Assembly: GCF_002240565.1 (NCBI RefSeq)
Contig: NZ_MZMO01000001.1
Coordinates: 2,914,001-2,978,000 of the forward strand
Direction: 5' to 3'
Source: Clavibacter michiganensis subsp. insidiosus
Lineage (GTDB): Bacteria > Actinomycetota > Actinomycetes > Actinomycetales > Microbacteriaceae
Length of the DNA: 64,000 bases
Part shown: positions 52,843-60,484 of the stretch, piece by piece
How positions within the stretch are numbered: the stretch's first letter is position 1
Layout: each line of letters opens with the position of its first letter
The notes under the pieces: model-generated
Seen by the model: only the letters and a program-made list of their open reading frames with translations
Database searches by the model: none
What the model was told of the DNA's origin: nothing
Made by a program: the position numbers and the translations under genes

Positions 52843-53259
52843 ATGCTGCGCACCATGATGACCGCGAAGATCCACCGCGCCACGGTGACGCACGCCGACC
52901 TGCACTACGTCGGATCCGTCACGGTCGACCGCGACCTCCTCGACGCCGCCGACATCCTCGTGGGCGAGCGCGTCAGCATCGTCGACGTGACCAACGGCGC
53001 CCGGCTCGACACCTACACGATCGCGGGCGAGCGCGGCAGCGGCGTGCTCGGCATCAACGGCGCGGCCGCGCACCTCGTCGACGTCGGCGACGTCGTGATC
53101 CTCATCGCCTACGGGCAGATGACCACGGAGGAGGCCCGCGCGCTCGAGCCGCGCGTGGTGCACGTCGACGCGGGTAACCGGATCCGCGCCGTCGACGCCG
53201 ACCCCACCGCGCCGCCCGCGCCCGGCCTCGAGCGCTCGCCGCTGTCCGAGCCGGTCTGA
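52843..53259 (+). CDS. panD: Aspartate 1-decarboxylase
   Basis: Makes beta-alanine for pantothenate and CoA. It is a 138-residue pro-enzyme: [20 protein letters not shown] then HYVGSVTVD with self-cleavage between Gly24 and Ser25 to form the pyruvoyl group. [10 protein letters not shown] and [20 protein letters not shown] complete the double-psi barrel. The other pan genes are not nearby. Confidence 0.95.
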   Translation: MLRTMMTAKIHRATVTHADLHYVGSVTVDRDLLDAADILVGERVSIVDVTNGARLDTYTIAGERGSGVLGINGAAAHLVDVGDVVILIAYGQMTTEEARALEPRVVHVDAGNRIRAVDADPTAPPAPGLERSPLSEPV

Positions 53260-53307
53260 TCGGGCGGCTCCGCGCGGGGCCGTCGAGAGACGCGCAACTG
53301 TACTGGG

Positions 53308-53355
53308 TCCCCCAAACGACGGACACAGGAGCACTCCCCCAAAACGGGGTACATT
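53308..53355 (+). promoter_or_regulatory. Direct-repeat promoter region of candidate RNA
   Basis: TCCCCCAAACG (53308-53318) and TCCCCCAAAACG (53335-53346) are direct repeats 27 bp apart; TACATT at 53350-53355 follows as a possible minus-10. The layout fits a regulator binding beside the promoter. Confidence 0.4.
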
Positions 53356-53361
53356 CCCGCC

Positions 53362-53511
53362 CGCGCCGGGGGATCGTCAGCATGCGCGGCTACCGTGGAG
53401 TCATCCGGTACGGCTCTTCGGGTGAGCGGTACCGCACCAGCCGGTTCGTCTGCGGGTAACAGACGTTCACGTGCGCAGATCGGCCCGGGCCTCGAAGGCC
53501 CGGGCCGATCT
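53362..53511 (+). ncRNA. Candidate structured RNA after panD
   Basis: In 53260-53549 no gene is supportable, but three hairpins follow one another: CGGTAC-G-GCTC with GAGC-G-GTACCG (about 53407-53435), CGTCTG-CGGGTAA-CAGACG (about 53447-53465) and a 16-bp terminator. The next gene is on the opposite strand, so this is not a riboswitch for it. No known family was recognised; 5-prime end inferred from TACATT. Confidence 0.45.
53477..53511. terminator. Strong bidirectional terminator
   Basis: Perfect 16-bp stem (AGATCGGCCCGGGCCT and complement) with a 3-nt CGA loop, between the candidate RNA and the convergent acyltransferase gene, 39 bp from its stop. Confidence 0.85.
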
Positions 53512-53549
53512 CATTCCCCCCGGCAGGTCCGCCGTCCGACGCTTTCCGG

Positions 53550-54317
53550 TCAACGCCCCGCGGCGCGGCGCCGGGCGTCGCGCTCCGCGTCGGCCGCGGC
53601 CGCCTCCTCGGGTGTCGGCGCCGTGCCGCCCCGGTGCCGCGGCTGCCACCACGCGCCGCGGCCGTCCACCGGGTAGGAGGACTGCAGGTCGTCGACCAGG
53701 CGCTGCAGCTCGTCGCGCAGGGCGTCGGTGACCTCGCGCGGATCCGCGTCCGCGGCCACGGGGATCCGCTCCCCCACGCGCAGGTGGACGGGCACGCCGA
53801 CGCGGTCGCGCATGCGGATGCGGCGGTTCTTGGTGAGCAGCCGGTGACCGCCCCACACGGCGACGGGGACGATCGGCACGCCGGCCTCGGAGGCCAGCCG
53901 CGCGGCGCCGGTCTTGAGCTCCCGCACGCGGAAGGACGCGCTCACGCCGGCCTCCGGGAAGACGCCGATGAGCTCGCCCGCGCGCAGGGCGGCGACGGCG
54001 TCCGCGTAGGCGGCGGCGCCCGCGGTCATGTCGACGCTGATGTGGCGCATGCGGCGTAGGACCCAGCCGACCCCGGGCTGGTCGAACGCGCCCTTCTTGG
54101 CCATGAAGCGGATCCGGCGGCGGTTGTGCAGCCAGGTCGCCCACTCGACGAGGGCGAACTCGAGGTAGCCGAAGTGGGTCATCGCGATGACCGCGCCGCC
54201 GGTGTCCGCGATGCGGTCGCGCCCCTCGGCGACGAGGCGGAGGCGGAGGGATCCGAAGAGCGCGCGGCCCAGGATCACGGCGGTCCCGTAGACGGGTTCG
54301 CGGGTGCGGCGGCTCAT
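53550..54317 (-). CDS. 1-Acyl-glycerol-3-phosphate acyltransferase-like protein
   Basis: A 255-residue PlsC-family acyltransferase. The catalytic motif is H-x4-E (THFGYLEF, His48 to Glu53) rather than the usual H-x4-D. Then RIRFMAKKGAF and FPEAGVS replace the common EGTR block, as in some actinobacterial members. It would acylate lysophosphatidate or a related lipid at the membrane. TAGGGT is 6 nt before the ATG. Confidence 0.8.
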   Translation of the reverse strand: MSRRTREPVYGTAVILGRALFGSLRLRLVAEGRDRIADTGGAVIAMTHFGYLEFALVEWATWLHNRRRIRFMAKKGAFDQPGVGWVLRRMRHISVDMTAGAAAYADAVAALRAGELIGVFPEAGVSASFRVRELKTGAARLASEAGVPIVPVAVWGGHRLLTKNRRIRMRDRVGVPVHLRVGERIPVAADADPREVTDALRDELQRLVDDLQSSYPVDGRGAWWQPRHRGGTAPTPEEAAAADAERDARRRAAGR

Positions 54318-54323
54318 GCACCG

Positions 54324-54329
54324 ACCCTA
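54324..54329 (-). promoter_or_regulatory. Minus-10 box, leaderless acyltransferase gene
   Basis: TAGGGT on the minus strand ends 6 nt before ATG 54317. Confidence 0.5.
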
Positions 54330-54350
54330 CGGGGGTCGACTCCGCGCGCA

Positions 54351-54391
54351 CCGGGAGCCGACGATGCCGGGACGGGCACCTCGGCTCCCGG
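54351..54391 (-). terminator. Terminator after aldo/keto reductase
   Basis: An 11-bp inverted repeat CCGGGAGCCGA / TCGGCTCCCGG with a 19-nt loop, 15 bp after the stop. Confidence 0.65.
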
Positions 54392-54405
54392 ACGTCGCCA
54401 GCGGG

Positions 54406-55428
54406 TCAGCGCCGGCGGCGGGCGGGATCCAGCCAGTAGTTCGCGAAGCCCGTGTCGGCCGGGTTCACGTTGAGGCCGGGCGGCACGATCTCGTCGATGC
54501 GGTCGAGCGTGGCCGCGTCGAGCTCCAGGTTCGCCGCGTCGAGCTGCTCCATGGTGCGCGGGCCGATGATCGCGCTCGACACCGCGGGGTGGCGGAGCAC
54601 GAAGGCGAGCGCCAGGTGCACGAGCGGCACGCCTAGCTCGTCGGCGAGCGCGCCCAGCTGGTCCGCGGCCGCGAACTTCGGGTCGGACGGGTCGTAGCGC
54701 GACGGGTCGCGGTCGTTGCGGTGCGTCTTCGGGATCTCCTGGCCCTTGCGGTACTTGCCGGAGAGCCACCCGCCAGCGAGCGGGCTCCAGACGAGCGTGC
54801 CCATGCCGTGGCGCTGGGTGGTGGGCAGGAGATCCGCCTCGATCCCGCGGGTGAGCATCGAGTACGGCGGCTGCTCGGTGACGAACCGCGCGGTGCCGCG
54901 CTCCCGCGCGACCCACTGCGCCTCGACGACCTGGCTCGGCTGGAACGTCGACGAGCCGATGTAGCGCACCTTGCCCTGCGCCACCAGGTCGGTGAGGGCG
55001 CCGAGGGTCTCCTCGATGTCCGTGTGCTCGTCCGGCCGGTGCATCTGGTACAGGTCGATGTAGTCGGTGCCGAGGCGGCGCAGCGAGTCCTCGACGGCGC
55101 GCATGATCCAGCGACGCGAGCCGCCGCGGAAGTTGGCCTCGGGCTTCATCCCGTTGAAGAACTTGGTCGCGAGCACGAGGTCGTCGCGGCGCCCGGACTG
55201 GACGATCGCCTTGCCGACGATCTCCTCCGACTCGCCGTACGCGTAGATGTCGGCGGTGTCGATGAAGGTGATCCCGGCGTCGATGGCGCGGTGGATCACG
55301 CGGATGGACTTCTCGTGGTCGGTCTCGCCCCAGGCGCCGAACATCATGGTGCCGAGGCAGAGGCGCGAGACCTCCACGCCGGTGCGGCCGAGGTACGTGG
55401 TGGGCTGGTCGGTGGACTGCTCTGTCAT
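54406..55428 (-). CDS. Aldo/keto reductase
   Basis: A 340-residue NADPH-dependent TIM-barrel reductase: LGTMMFGAWGE, FIDTADIYAYGESEE with catalytic Asp and Tyr, VLATKFFNGM with Lys, and YQMHRPDEHTDIEE with His, completing the tetrad. It resembles the YajO/Tas or KVbeta-like branch. Substrate unknown. TAGCGT is 7 nt before the ATG. Confidence 0.9.
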   Translation of the reverse strand: MTEQSTDQPTTYLGRTGVEVSRLCLGTMMFGAWGETDHEKSIRVIHRAIDAGITFIDTADIYAYGESEEIVGKAIVQSGRRDDLVLATKFFNGMKPEANFRGGSRRWIMRAVEDSLRRLGTDYIDLYQMHRPDEHTDIEETLGALTDLVAQGKVRYIGSSTFQPSQVVEAQWVARERGTARFVTEQPPYSMLTRGIEADLLPTTQRHGMGTLVWSPLAGGWLSGKYRKGQEIPKTHRNDRDPSRYDPSDPKFAAADQLGALADELGVPLVHLALAFVLRHPAVSSAIIGPRTMEQLDAANLELDAATLDRIDEIVPPGLNVNPADTGFANYWLDPARRRR

Positions 55429-55435
55429 GAGCGCC

Positions 55436-55441
55436 ACGCTA
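55436..55441 (-). promoter_or_regulatory. Minus-10 box, leaderless aldo/keto reductase gene
   Basis: TAGCGT on the minus strand ends 7 nt before ATG 55428. Confidence 0.5.
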
Positions 55442-55445
55442 CGCG

Positions 55446-55988
55446 CTAGGCGGAGGGGCGGCCCTCGGCGGCGTCGGCGGTCGCGACGTCGGACTCGGTG
55501 GACGCGCCGGGCTCGACCGTGGCCTGCGCCTCGTCGTCCATGCTCTCCAGCGTGATGTCGGCCTCCGGGGCCTCCTGGCCGTCGGCGTCGAGCGGCACGA
55601 TGTAGTCGCCGAGGCGACGGCGGGCCGCCTCCTCGCGCTGCACGCGGATCCGCTCGAGCTTCTCCTCGCGCAGGCGCAGGCGCTCGGTGTCGACCTCGAC
55701 CCGGCGGACCGTGACGCCACGCGTGGGGCCGGCGGCCTTGGCCGGGGTGGTCTTGCGGCTGGGCTCGCGCTTGGCGGCCTCGCTCGCGGGCTTGCGCGAC
55801 GGGGCGGTGCCCGACTTCGCGGCCGCCGAGGCGGGCTTGGTCGACACGGCGGGCGGCTTCCCCGAACCCGGGCAGCGCTCGTGGTTGCGACCGTGGTCGA
55901 GGATGTTGCCCGTGGCCATGCCGACGGGGTTCGCCTTGCCGCAGACCGAGCACTTCGTCGCGGGGGTTGCTGCCACGTTCGATACCAC
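55446..55988 (-). CDS. Hypothetical protein with N-terminal Cys/His motif
   Basis: A 180-residue protein. Its first 40 residues hold CSVCGKANPVGMATGN, then HGRNHERCPGSG, a possible zinc-ribbon-like site. An Ala/Lys/Pro-rich linker leads to a charged coiled-coil-like segment (DTERLRLREEKLERIRVQRE) and an acidic tail. GTG 55988 was chosen after GGAAA; starts at 56048 or 55976 are possible. Family unknown. Confidence 0.6.
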   Translation of the reverse strand: MVSNVAATPATKCSVCGKANPVGMATGNILDHGRNHERCPGSGKPPAVSTKPASAAAKSGTAPSRKPASEAAKREPSRKTTPAKAAGPTRGVTVRRVEVDTERLRLREEKLERIRVQREEAARRRLGDYIVPLDADGQEAPEADITLESMDDEAQATVEPGASTESDVATADAAEGRPSA

Positions 55989-56100
55989 TTTCCATCGCCG
56001 CGCCGTCGCCGGACCGAGGATGCCGGTCGGCCGGACGGCGCCTTCCAACGCTACCCGACGCGGGAGGTGCGGGGATACCGGAGTCCCCCGACCGGGTGGG

Positions 56101-57009
56101 TCAGGCGGGGACGCAGGTGGTGCGCATCCGCACGACGACGGCGCCGTCGGCCTCCTCGACCTCGAGGTCGACGGAGATGGACGCGAGCTCGTCGAGGCCG
56201 GCGAGGTGGGTGCCCCCGCACGGGATCCGGGCGGTGCCGTCCGGCAGCTCGCACACCCAGGAGCGACGCGAGGTGAGCAGGTCGCCCTCGCGCTCGATCC
56301 GCGCGGCGGCGCCGGAGGCGACCCACCCGGCGAGCGTGGTGTCGACCTGGGCGCGCACCTCGGCGAGGCGCTCCACGAGCGTCGCGGGCACGAACCCCTT
56401 CTTCCGCAGGGACTTGCCGAGGCGGTACGTGTCGACGGACGCCCACGGGGCGATGCGCGAGGTGCCGATGGCGAGCGCGTCGAAGCCGGGGGCGCCGAGC
56501 GCGTCCGTCGGCACGTCCTTGGTCCACGCGTCGGCGAGCGCGCGGTCGAGGGACAGCGAGGCGAGGTGGCAGCCCGTGTGGCCGGCGCTGAGGGCCCGGC
56601 GGCGCTCGGGATCCACCGCGACCTCGACGACGTCGCCCTCGCGCACGTCGGCGTCGCCCGGCACGACGTGGACGGCGACGAACGACCAGCCGTCGGCGCC
56701 CTTCTTGACCGGGACGTCCGACCCGAGGTGGAGCGCCGCGTCCTCCGCGGGATCCGTCGACGCCGCGCCGACGACGCAGTCGAGCACCTCGATCCCGGCG
56801 CCGCGCACCCGGAGCACCGCCCGGTCGGCGGGCTGGTCGGGCCAGGCCGCGTCGACGGGGTGGCAGGCGGTCACGTCGAGCACGACGGCGCGCGTGCCGT
56901 CGACGAGGTCGTCGACGCGGAGGACGGCCCCCTCCGAGGCGACGGATCCCGCCGGGTAGGTCACGCGCGTGGGCGGCAGGGCGACGGCGCCCGCGGGGAT
57001 GGAGGTCAT
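56101..57009 (-). CDS. AlaX-type alanyl-tRNA editing protein
   Basis: A 302-residue trans-editing-like protein related to the AlaRS second domain, which removes Ser or Gly from mischarged tRNA(Ala). Zinc-site motifs: SAGHTGCHLASLSL (HxxxH, about 138-142) and IPCGGTHLAGLDEL near 260 (CxxxH). The HTGCH variant differs from the more common HTxLH/HSAQH. Its N-terminal half carries an OB-like segment PTRVTYPAGSVASEG. Confidence 0.78.
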   Translation of the reverse strand: MTSIPAGAVALPPTRVTYPAGSVASEGAVLRVDDLVDGTRAVVLDVTACHPVDAAWPDQPADRAVLRVRGAGIEVLDCVVGAASTDPAEDAALHLGSDVPVKKGADGWSFVAVHVVPGDADVREGDVVEVAVDPERRRALSAGHTGCHLASLSLDRALADAWTKDVPTDALGAPGFDALAIGTSRIAPWASVDTYRLGKSLRKKGFVPATLVERLAEVRAQVDTTLAGWVASGAAARIEREGDLLTSRRSWVCELPDGTARIPCGGTHLAGLDELASISVDLEVEEADGAVVVRMRTTCVPA

Positions 57010-57073
57010 GGCGGCTCCCGGCTCGGTGTGACTCGATCCTCGCAGACCGGGTGCGGCGGGCCGGCCGCCCGGT

Positions 57074-57808
57074 TCACGCGGCGACCGTCCCCCGGGAGGG
57101 CGCCCGGCCGAGGAGGCGCCGCAGCGCCGCGCGCTCGACGAGCGTCCACGCGGCGCTGGACAGCAGGTACAGGGCCGCGGCGAGCGGGGCGACGCCCGCG
57201 AAGACGACCGTGACGAACGGCAGCACCCGCATCATCGTGGTCATGCCGGCCATGCCGGGGAGCGCCGGGTCGACGGGTGCGGGCGGTCCCTGGAACCGCA
57301 GGTCGGCGCGGCGGCGGACCTCGATCACCACGGCGAGCAGCCCGAGCACGACGACCGCGACGACGAGCGGCGTGACGCCCAGCCCCGCCGAGGCGAGCGC
57401 GCTCGTGCCGAGCGGGATCCCGGCGAAGGGCGCGGCGAGCAGCGCGTTCGCCTCGCCGCCGATCCGCGCGTGCGCGAACAGGGCGTAGACGGCCGCGAGC
57501 ACGGGCGCCTGCGCGAGCGTCGGCAGGCAGCCGGCGAGCGGCGACGCGCCCTCGCGGGCATATAGCTCCCGCGTCGCCCGGGACAGCTGCTCGGGCTTCC
57601 CGGCGTGCCGACGACGGAGCTCGGCGAGGGCGGGCGCGATGCGGCGGCGCTGGATCTCGGCGCGCACCTGCGCCACGCCGACCGGCACGAGCAGGGCGCG
57701 CACCCCGAGGGTCAGGAGGATGACGGCCACGCCGGTCGCGGAGGCGCCGGCGAGCGGGTGGATCAGGTCGGCGAGGCCGACGACGAGCTGGGACAGGCCG
57801 TCGAGCAC
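57074..57808 (-). CDS. YidC/Oxa1-family membrane insertase paralogue
   Basis: A 244-residue protein with about five membrane segments, shorter than a main YidC. The positively charged cytoplasmic loop RAEIQRRRIAPALAELRRRH follows segment one, then YAREGASPLAGCLPTLAQAPVL, the YidC core signature. The conserved groove Arg may be in LLTLGVRALLVP. It is probably a second, specialised insertase. GTG start. It is 138 bp downstream of a small membrane protein gene. Confidence 0.82.
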   Translation of the reverse strand: MLDGLSQLVVGLADLIHPLAGASATGVAVILLTLGVRALLVPVGVAQVRAEIQRRRIAPALAELRRRHAGKPEQLSRATRELYAREGASPLAGCLPTLAQAPVLAAVYALFAHARIGGEANALLAAPFAGIPLGTSALASAGLGVTPLVVAVVVLGLLAVVIEVRRRADLRFQGPPAPVDPALPGMAGMTTMMRVLPFVTVVFAGVAPLAAALYLLSSAAWTLVERAALRRLLGRAPSRGTVAA

Positions 57809-57946
57809 AGCTCGGACGGGGCGATCGATGTGGGGTCCACGGAGTTCCTTGCGACGAGAGCGGAGGGGGTCCGTCTGGTCGTCGCATGCGAGCGCGCGCT
57901 GGATCCGTGCCGCGCGATGGCGGCGGTGGACCTCTGCGGGCCGCGG

Positions 57947-58267
57947 TCAGGCGGCCGGGAGCGGCGCGGGCACGACGACCTGCATTCGGCGTCCCGGTGC
58001 GCGCGAGCGCTCGTGCCCGTCCGCGTCCGGGTCGCTCGAGGAGACGAGCACCGGGAGGTCGACGTCCTCGTCCGGGAAGGACGGAGGCGCGACGGATCCG
58101 AGGAGCCCGCGCGCCGCGGCGATGCGCACGAGCGCGACCGCGGCGGCCACGGAGGCGGCCCCGAGGAGGGCCGCGAGGAGGATCGTCGGCGAGACGCCCG
58201 CGCCGCCCAGCACGACGTCGCCCAGGAGGGCGAGCACGCGGCCGAGGGCCTCCAGGACGATGGGCAT
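57947..58267 (-). CDS. Small membrane protein, DUF6412-like
   Basis: A 106-residue protein with one or two membrane segments (LLGDVVLGGAGVSPTILLAA to AVALVRIAAARG) and a polar Pro/Asp-rich tail. The DUF6412 name is tentative. It lies upstream of the YidC paralogue on the same strand, a pairing that suggests it may be an insertion client or partner, by context only. Confidence 0.55.
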   Translation of the reverse strand: MPIVLEALGRVLALLGDVVLGGAGVSPTILLAALLGAASVAAAVALVRIAAARGLLGSVAPPSFPDEDVDLPVLVSSSDPDADGHERSRAPGRRMQVVVPAPLPAA

Positions 58268-58378
58268 GCCCGACGGTAGCACCGCACCTACGGCACGCAC
58301 GAGGGCCGGGGGCCGCCGCCCGACGTCGTCGCCGGGACTCGCCGCCATGCGCGGCACTCCGAGGTACCGCGCACTGCG

Positions 58379-58412
58379 TGATACTGTGCGACGCATGAGA
58401 GAGATCGACTGA
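58379..58412 (+). promoter_or_regulatory. Promoter and mini-ORF before PadR gene
   Basis: Extended minus-10 TGATACTGT at 58379-58387. Eight bases later a five-codon ORF (MREID, 58395-58412) ends TGATG, overlapping the padR start by one base. Confidence 0.4.
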
Positions 58413-58828
58413 TGGACACCACGCAGCTGCTGAAGGGCGCGCTCGACACCGCGGTGCTCGCCGTGGTGCAGCACGACGACGGGTACGGCTACGACATCGT
58501 CCGGCGTCTGCGCGACGCCGGCCTCGGCGACGTCGGCGACGCCTCGGTCTACGGGACGCTTCGCCGCCTCTCCGCGGCCGGCGCGCTCTCGAGCTACGTG
58601 GTGCCGTCCGAGGGCGGACCGCACCGGAAGTACTACGCGATCAACCCCGAGGGCCGCGAGCTGCTCGCCGGGCAGCGCGCCACCTGGGCGGCCTTCGCCA
58701 CGGCCATGAGCGGGCTCCTCGGCGAGCCGGCCCCCGCGCCGACCCACCGCACCCGGAAGGCCGGCGGCACCGGCGAGGGCCCCGTGCCCGCATCCGTGGA
58801 CGTCCGCACGATCGGAGAGAAGCCGTGA
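58412..58828 (+). CDS. PadR-family regulator
   Basis: A 138-residue PadR winged helix: [39 protein letters not shown] and [16 protein letters not shown]. PadR proteins often repress their own operon, commonly with an adjacent HAAS/DUF1700 membrane partner, as here. The stop overlaps the next GTG (GTGA). Confidence 0.88.
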   Translation: MDTTQLLKGALDTAVLAVVQHDDGYGYDIVRRLRDAGLGDVGDASVYGTLRRLSAAGALSSYVVPSEGGPHRKYYAINPEGRELLAGQRATWAAFATAMSGLLGEPAPAPTHRTRKAGGTGEGPVPASVDVRTIGEKP

Positions 58829-59838
58829 ACACCGCAGATCCCACCCTCGACACGCGCATCGCCGCCTTCGCCGCCGCCGTGCGCGCCCGGCTCGCGGACC
58901 TCGATCCCGAGGACGTCGACGACCGCACCGGCGGCCTCGAGGCCGACCTGCAGGAGGAGGCCGCGGATCACGACGGCGCCCTCGAGCTCGGCGACCCCGC
59001 GCGCTACGCCGACGAGCTGCGCAGCTCGGCGGGGCTGCCGGACCGAGCGGTCGACACGGCCGCCGCCTCCCCGCTGCACCAGCTGCGGGACGGCGTCCGC
59101 GCGCGGGCCGGGGAGCTGCACGCGCGGATCCGCGCGAACCGCGAGCTCTCCGCGATCCTCGACCTGCTCATCGTCTTCCGCCCGGTGTGGTGGCTGCTGC
59201 GGGCGTGGGCGGGGTATCAGGTGTCCCTCATCGTGCTCGCCGCCTTCCTCGGCGTCTACAGCAGGTTCCTGGTGCTCCCGTACGGATCCGTGCGCTGGTT
59301 GCTCCTCATCGCGTTCCTCGTGGTCAGCGTCCAGTGGGGTCGTGGCCGGTGGGCGCCGACGCGACCGCTGCGGAGCCTCCGCACGAGCGTGAGCGTCGTC
59401 ACCGCCCTCGCGCTCGTCGTCCTCATCCCGGTCGCGATCGACCGCTCCGGGGAGAGCACGTACGTCGACTACTCGTCGTCGCCGAGCAGCCCATCCGTGC
59501 CTCAGGAGCTCACCCTGGACGGCAAGCGCATCAGCAACGTGTTCGCGCACGACGCCGAGGGGAACCTCCTCGACCGCGTGCAGCTCTTCGACCAGGACGG
59601 CGAACCGCTGAGCGTCGTTCCCCCCGCGCTCGCGGAGGTGGACGACACCACGGGCGAACCGCTCGAGCCGAGCACCGGGGCCGGGAACGCCTTCCCGCTC
59701 TCGCTCCGCGACGCGGGCCGGATGGGGCACCTCAGCCTCGAGGACATGGGCACCGGGCGGCCTCCGTTCGCGAAGGCGCTCCCCCTGCCCGCGACGAAGG
59801 GAGCCACCTCCTCGCCCACCCCGGAGCCGACCCCGTGA
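58825..59838 (+). CDS. HAAS-domain (DUF1700-like) membrane protein
   Basis: A 337-residue protein. Residues 5-75 form a helical HAAS signalling domain ([19 protein letters not shown]). Three to four membrane segments lie at about 110-205 and a long extracytoplasmic tail with [19 protein letters not shown] follows. HAAS proteins are partners of PadR regulators; here the two are translationally coupled. Ligand unknown. Confidence 0.82.
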   Translation: MNTADPTLDTRIAAFAAAVRARLADLDPEDVDDRTGGLEADLQEEAADHDGALELGDPARYADELRSSAGLPDRAVDTAAASPLHQLRDGVRARAGELHARIRANRELSAILDLLIVFRPVWWLLRAWAGYQVSLIVLAAFLGVYSRFLVLPYGSVRWLLLIAFLVVSVQWGRGRWAPTRPLRSLRTSVSVVTALALVVLIPVAIDRSGESTYVDYSSSPSSPSVPQELTLDGKRISNVFAHDAEGNLLDRVQLFDQDGEPLSVVPPALAEVDDTTGEPLEPSTGAGNAFPLSLRDAGRMGHLSLEDMGTGRPPFAKALPLPATKGATSSPTPEPTP

Positions 59839-60113
59839 GCGCGCTCCTCGCCCACGGGCACCCGGCCCGCGGCACCGGCGCCGACACCGACGCGGAGCTC
59901 GCGCGGCTGACGGCGCGCGAGCGGGAGATCCTCGTGCTCGTCGCCCGAGGCCTGTCGAACGCGGAGATCGCCGGGCGGCTGTTCCTCGCGCCGACGACCG
60001 TGAAGACCCACGTCAGCCGCACGCTCGACAAGCTCGGCGTGCGCGACCGCCTGCACGCCACGATCTGGGCGTACGAGAACCGCGTGGTGGAGCCGCTCGC
60101 GGCGACGCTCTGA
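59835..60113 (+). CDS. Stand-alone LuxR-type helix-turn-helix protein
   Basis: A 92-residue protein consisting of a short linker ([20 protein letters not shown]) and a full NarL/Lux[24 protein letters not shown], then [20 protein letters not shown] and [17 protein letters not shown]. The receiver domain that normally precedes this linker is absent. The GTG start overlaps the HAAS gene stop (GTGA). It may be a surviving 3-prime part of a response regulator captured in the operon. Confidence 0.8.
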   Translation: MSALLAHGHPARGTGADTDAELARLTAREREILVLVARGLSNAEIAGRLFLAPTTVKTHVSRTLDKLGVRDRLHATIWAYENRVVEPLAATL

Positions 60114-60147
60114 GGGGCGGGATCCGGGATGCCGCCCCGGGATACGC

Positions 60148-60174
60148 GAACGGCCCGCCAGTGGCGGGCCGTTC
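60148..60174 (+). terminator. Terminator of padR operon
   Basis: A perfect 12-bp stem GAACGGCCCGCC / GGCGGGCCGTTC with a 3-nt AGT loop, 34 bp after the LuxR-type gene. Confidence 0.85.
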
Positions 60175-60215
60175 GGCATTCTGTCTCAACCAGAGATGCG
60201 CACCCGGAGGTGCTG

Positions 60216-60288
60216 TGCGCCCGGAGGGATTCGAACCCCCAACCTTCTGATCCGTAGTCAGATGCTCTATCCGTTGAGCTACGGGCGC
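60216..60288 (-). tRNA. tRNA-Arg (anticodon ACG)
   Basis: 73-nt cloverleaf on the minus strand: acceptor GCGCCCG pairs with CGGGCGC and A73; D arm AGCTCAACGGATAGAGC; anticodon arm TCTGA-CTACGGA-TCAGA with ACG; T arm GGGGGTTCGAATCCCTC. CCA is not encoded. A34 would be deaminated by TadA (gene at 45274) so that CGU, CGC and CGA can be read. Confidence 0.96.
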
Positions 60289-60449
60289 AATCGTGCGGCG
60301 ATGATCTCCGCGAGCGGCGATCAGGCCGGGAGACAGACTACATGCTGCAGGGCCGCCCCGCGAATCCGCACCGCGGACCGCCCGCCGCGCCCCTGCCCCT
60401 GCCCCTGTCCGACGGAGGCCGGCCGACGGCCGTCACGATCCCCGCTCAT

Positions 60450-60455
60450 TAGGCT
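60450..60455 (+). promoter_or_regulatory. Minus-10 box of the GH13 gene
   Basis: TAGGCT 29 bp before the TTG start; a GAGGAG ribosome site lies between. Confidence 0.5.
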
Positions 60456-60484
60456 GGATCGACCCGAACCGCGAGGAGCGACCC

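Noticed and set aside
52296..52883. Minus-strand ORF with [24 protein letters not shown] start between BrkB gene and panD
   Set aside because: The first 40 residues look protein-like, but the frame runs into the BrkB gene out of phase and lacks a clear start or stop; not supportable.
53380..53480. Possible tRNA or SRP RNA in the region after panD
   Set aside because: GGTTCG occurs, but no acceptor stem or anticodon arm can be built and the SRP tetraloop domain is absent.
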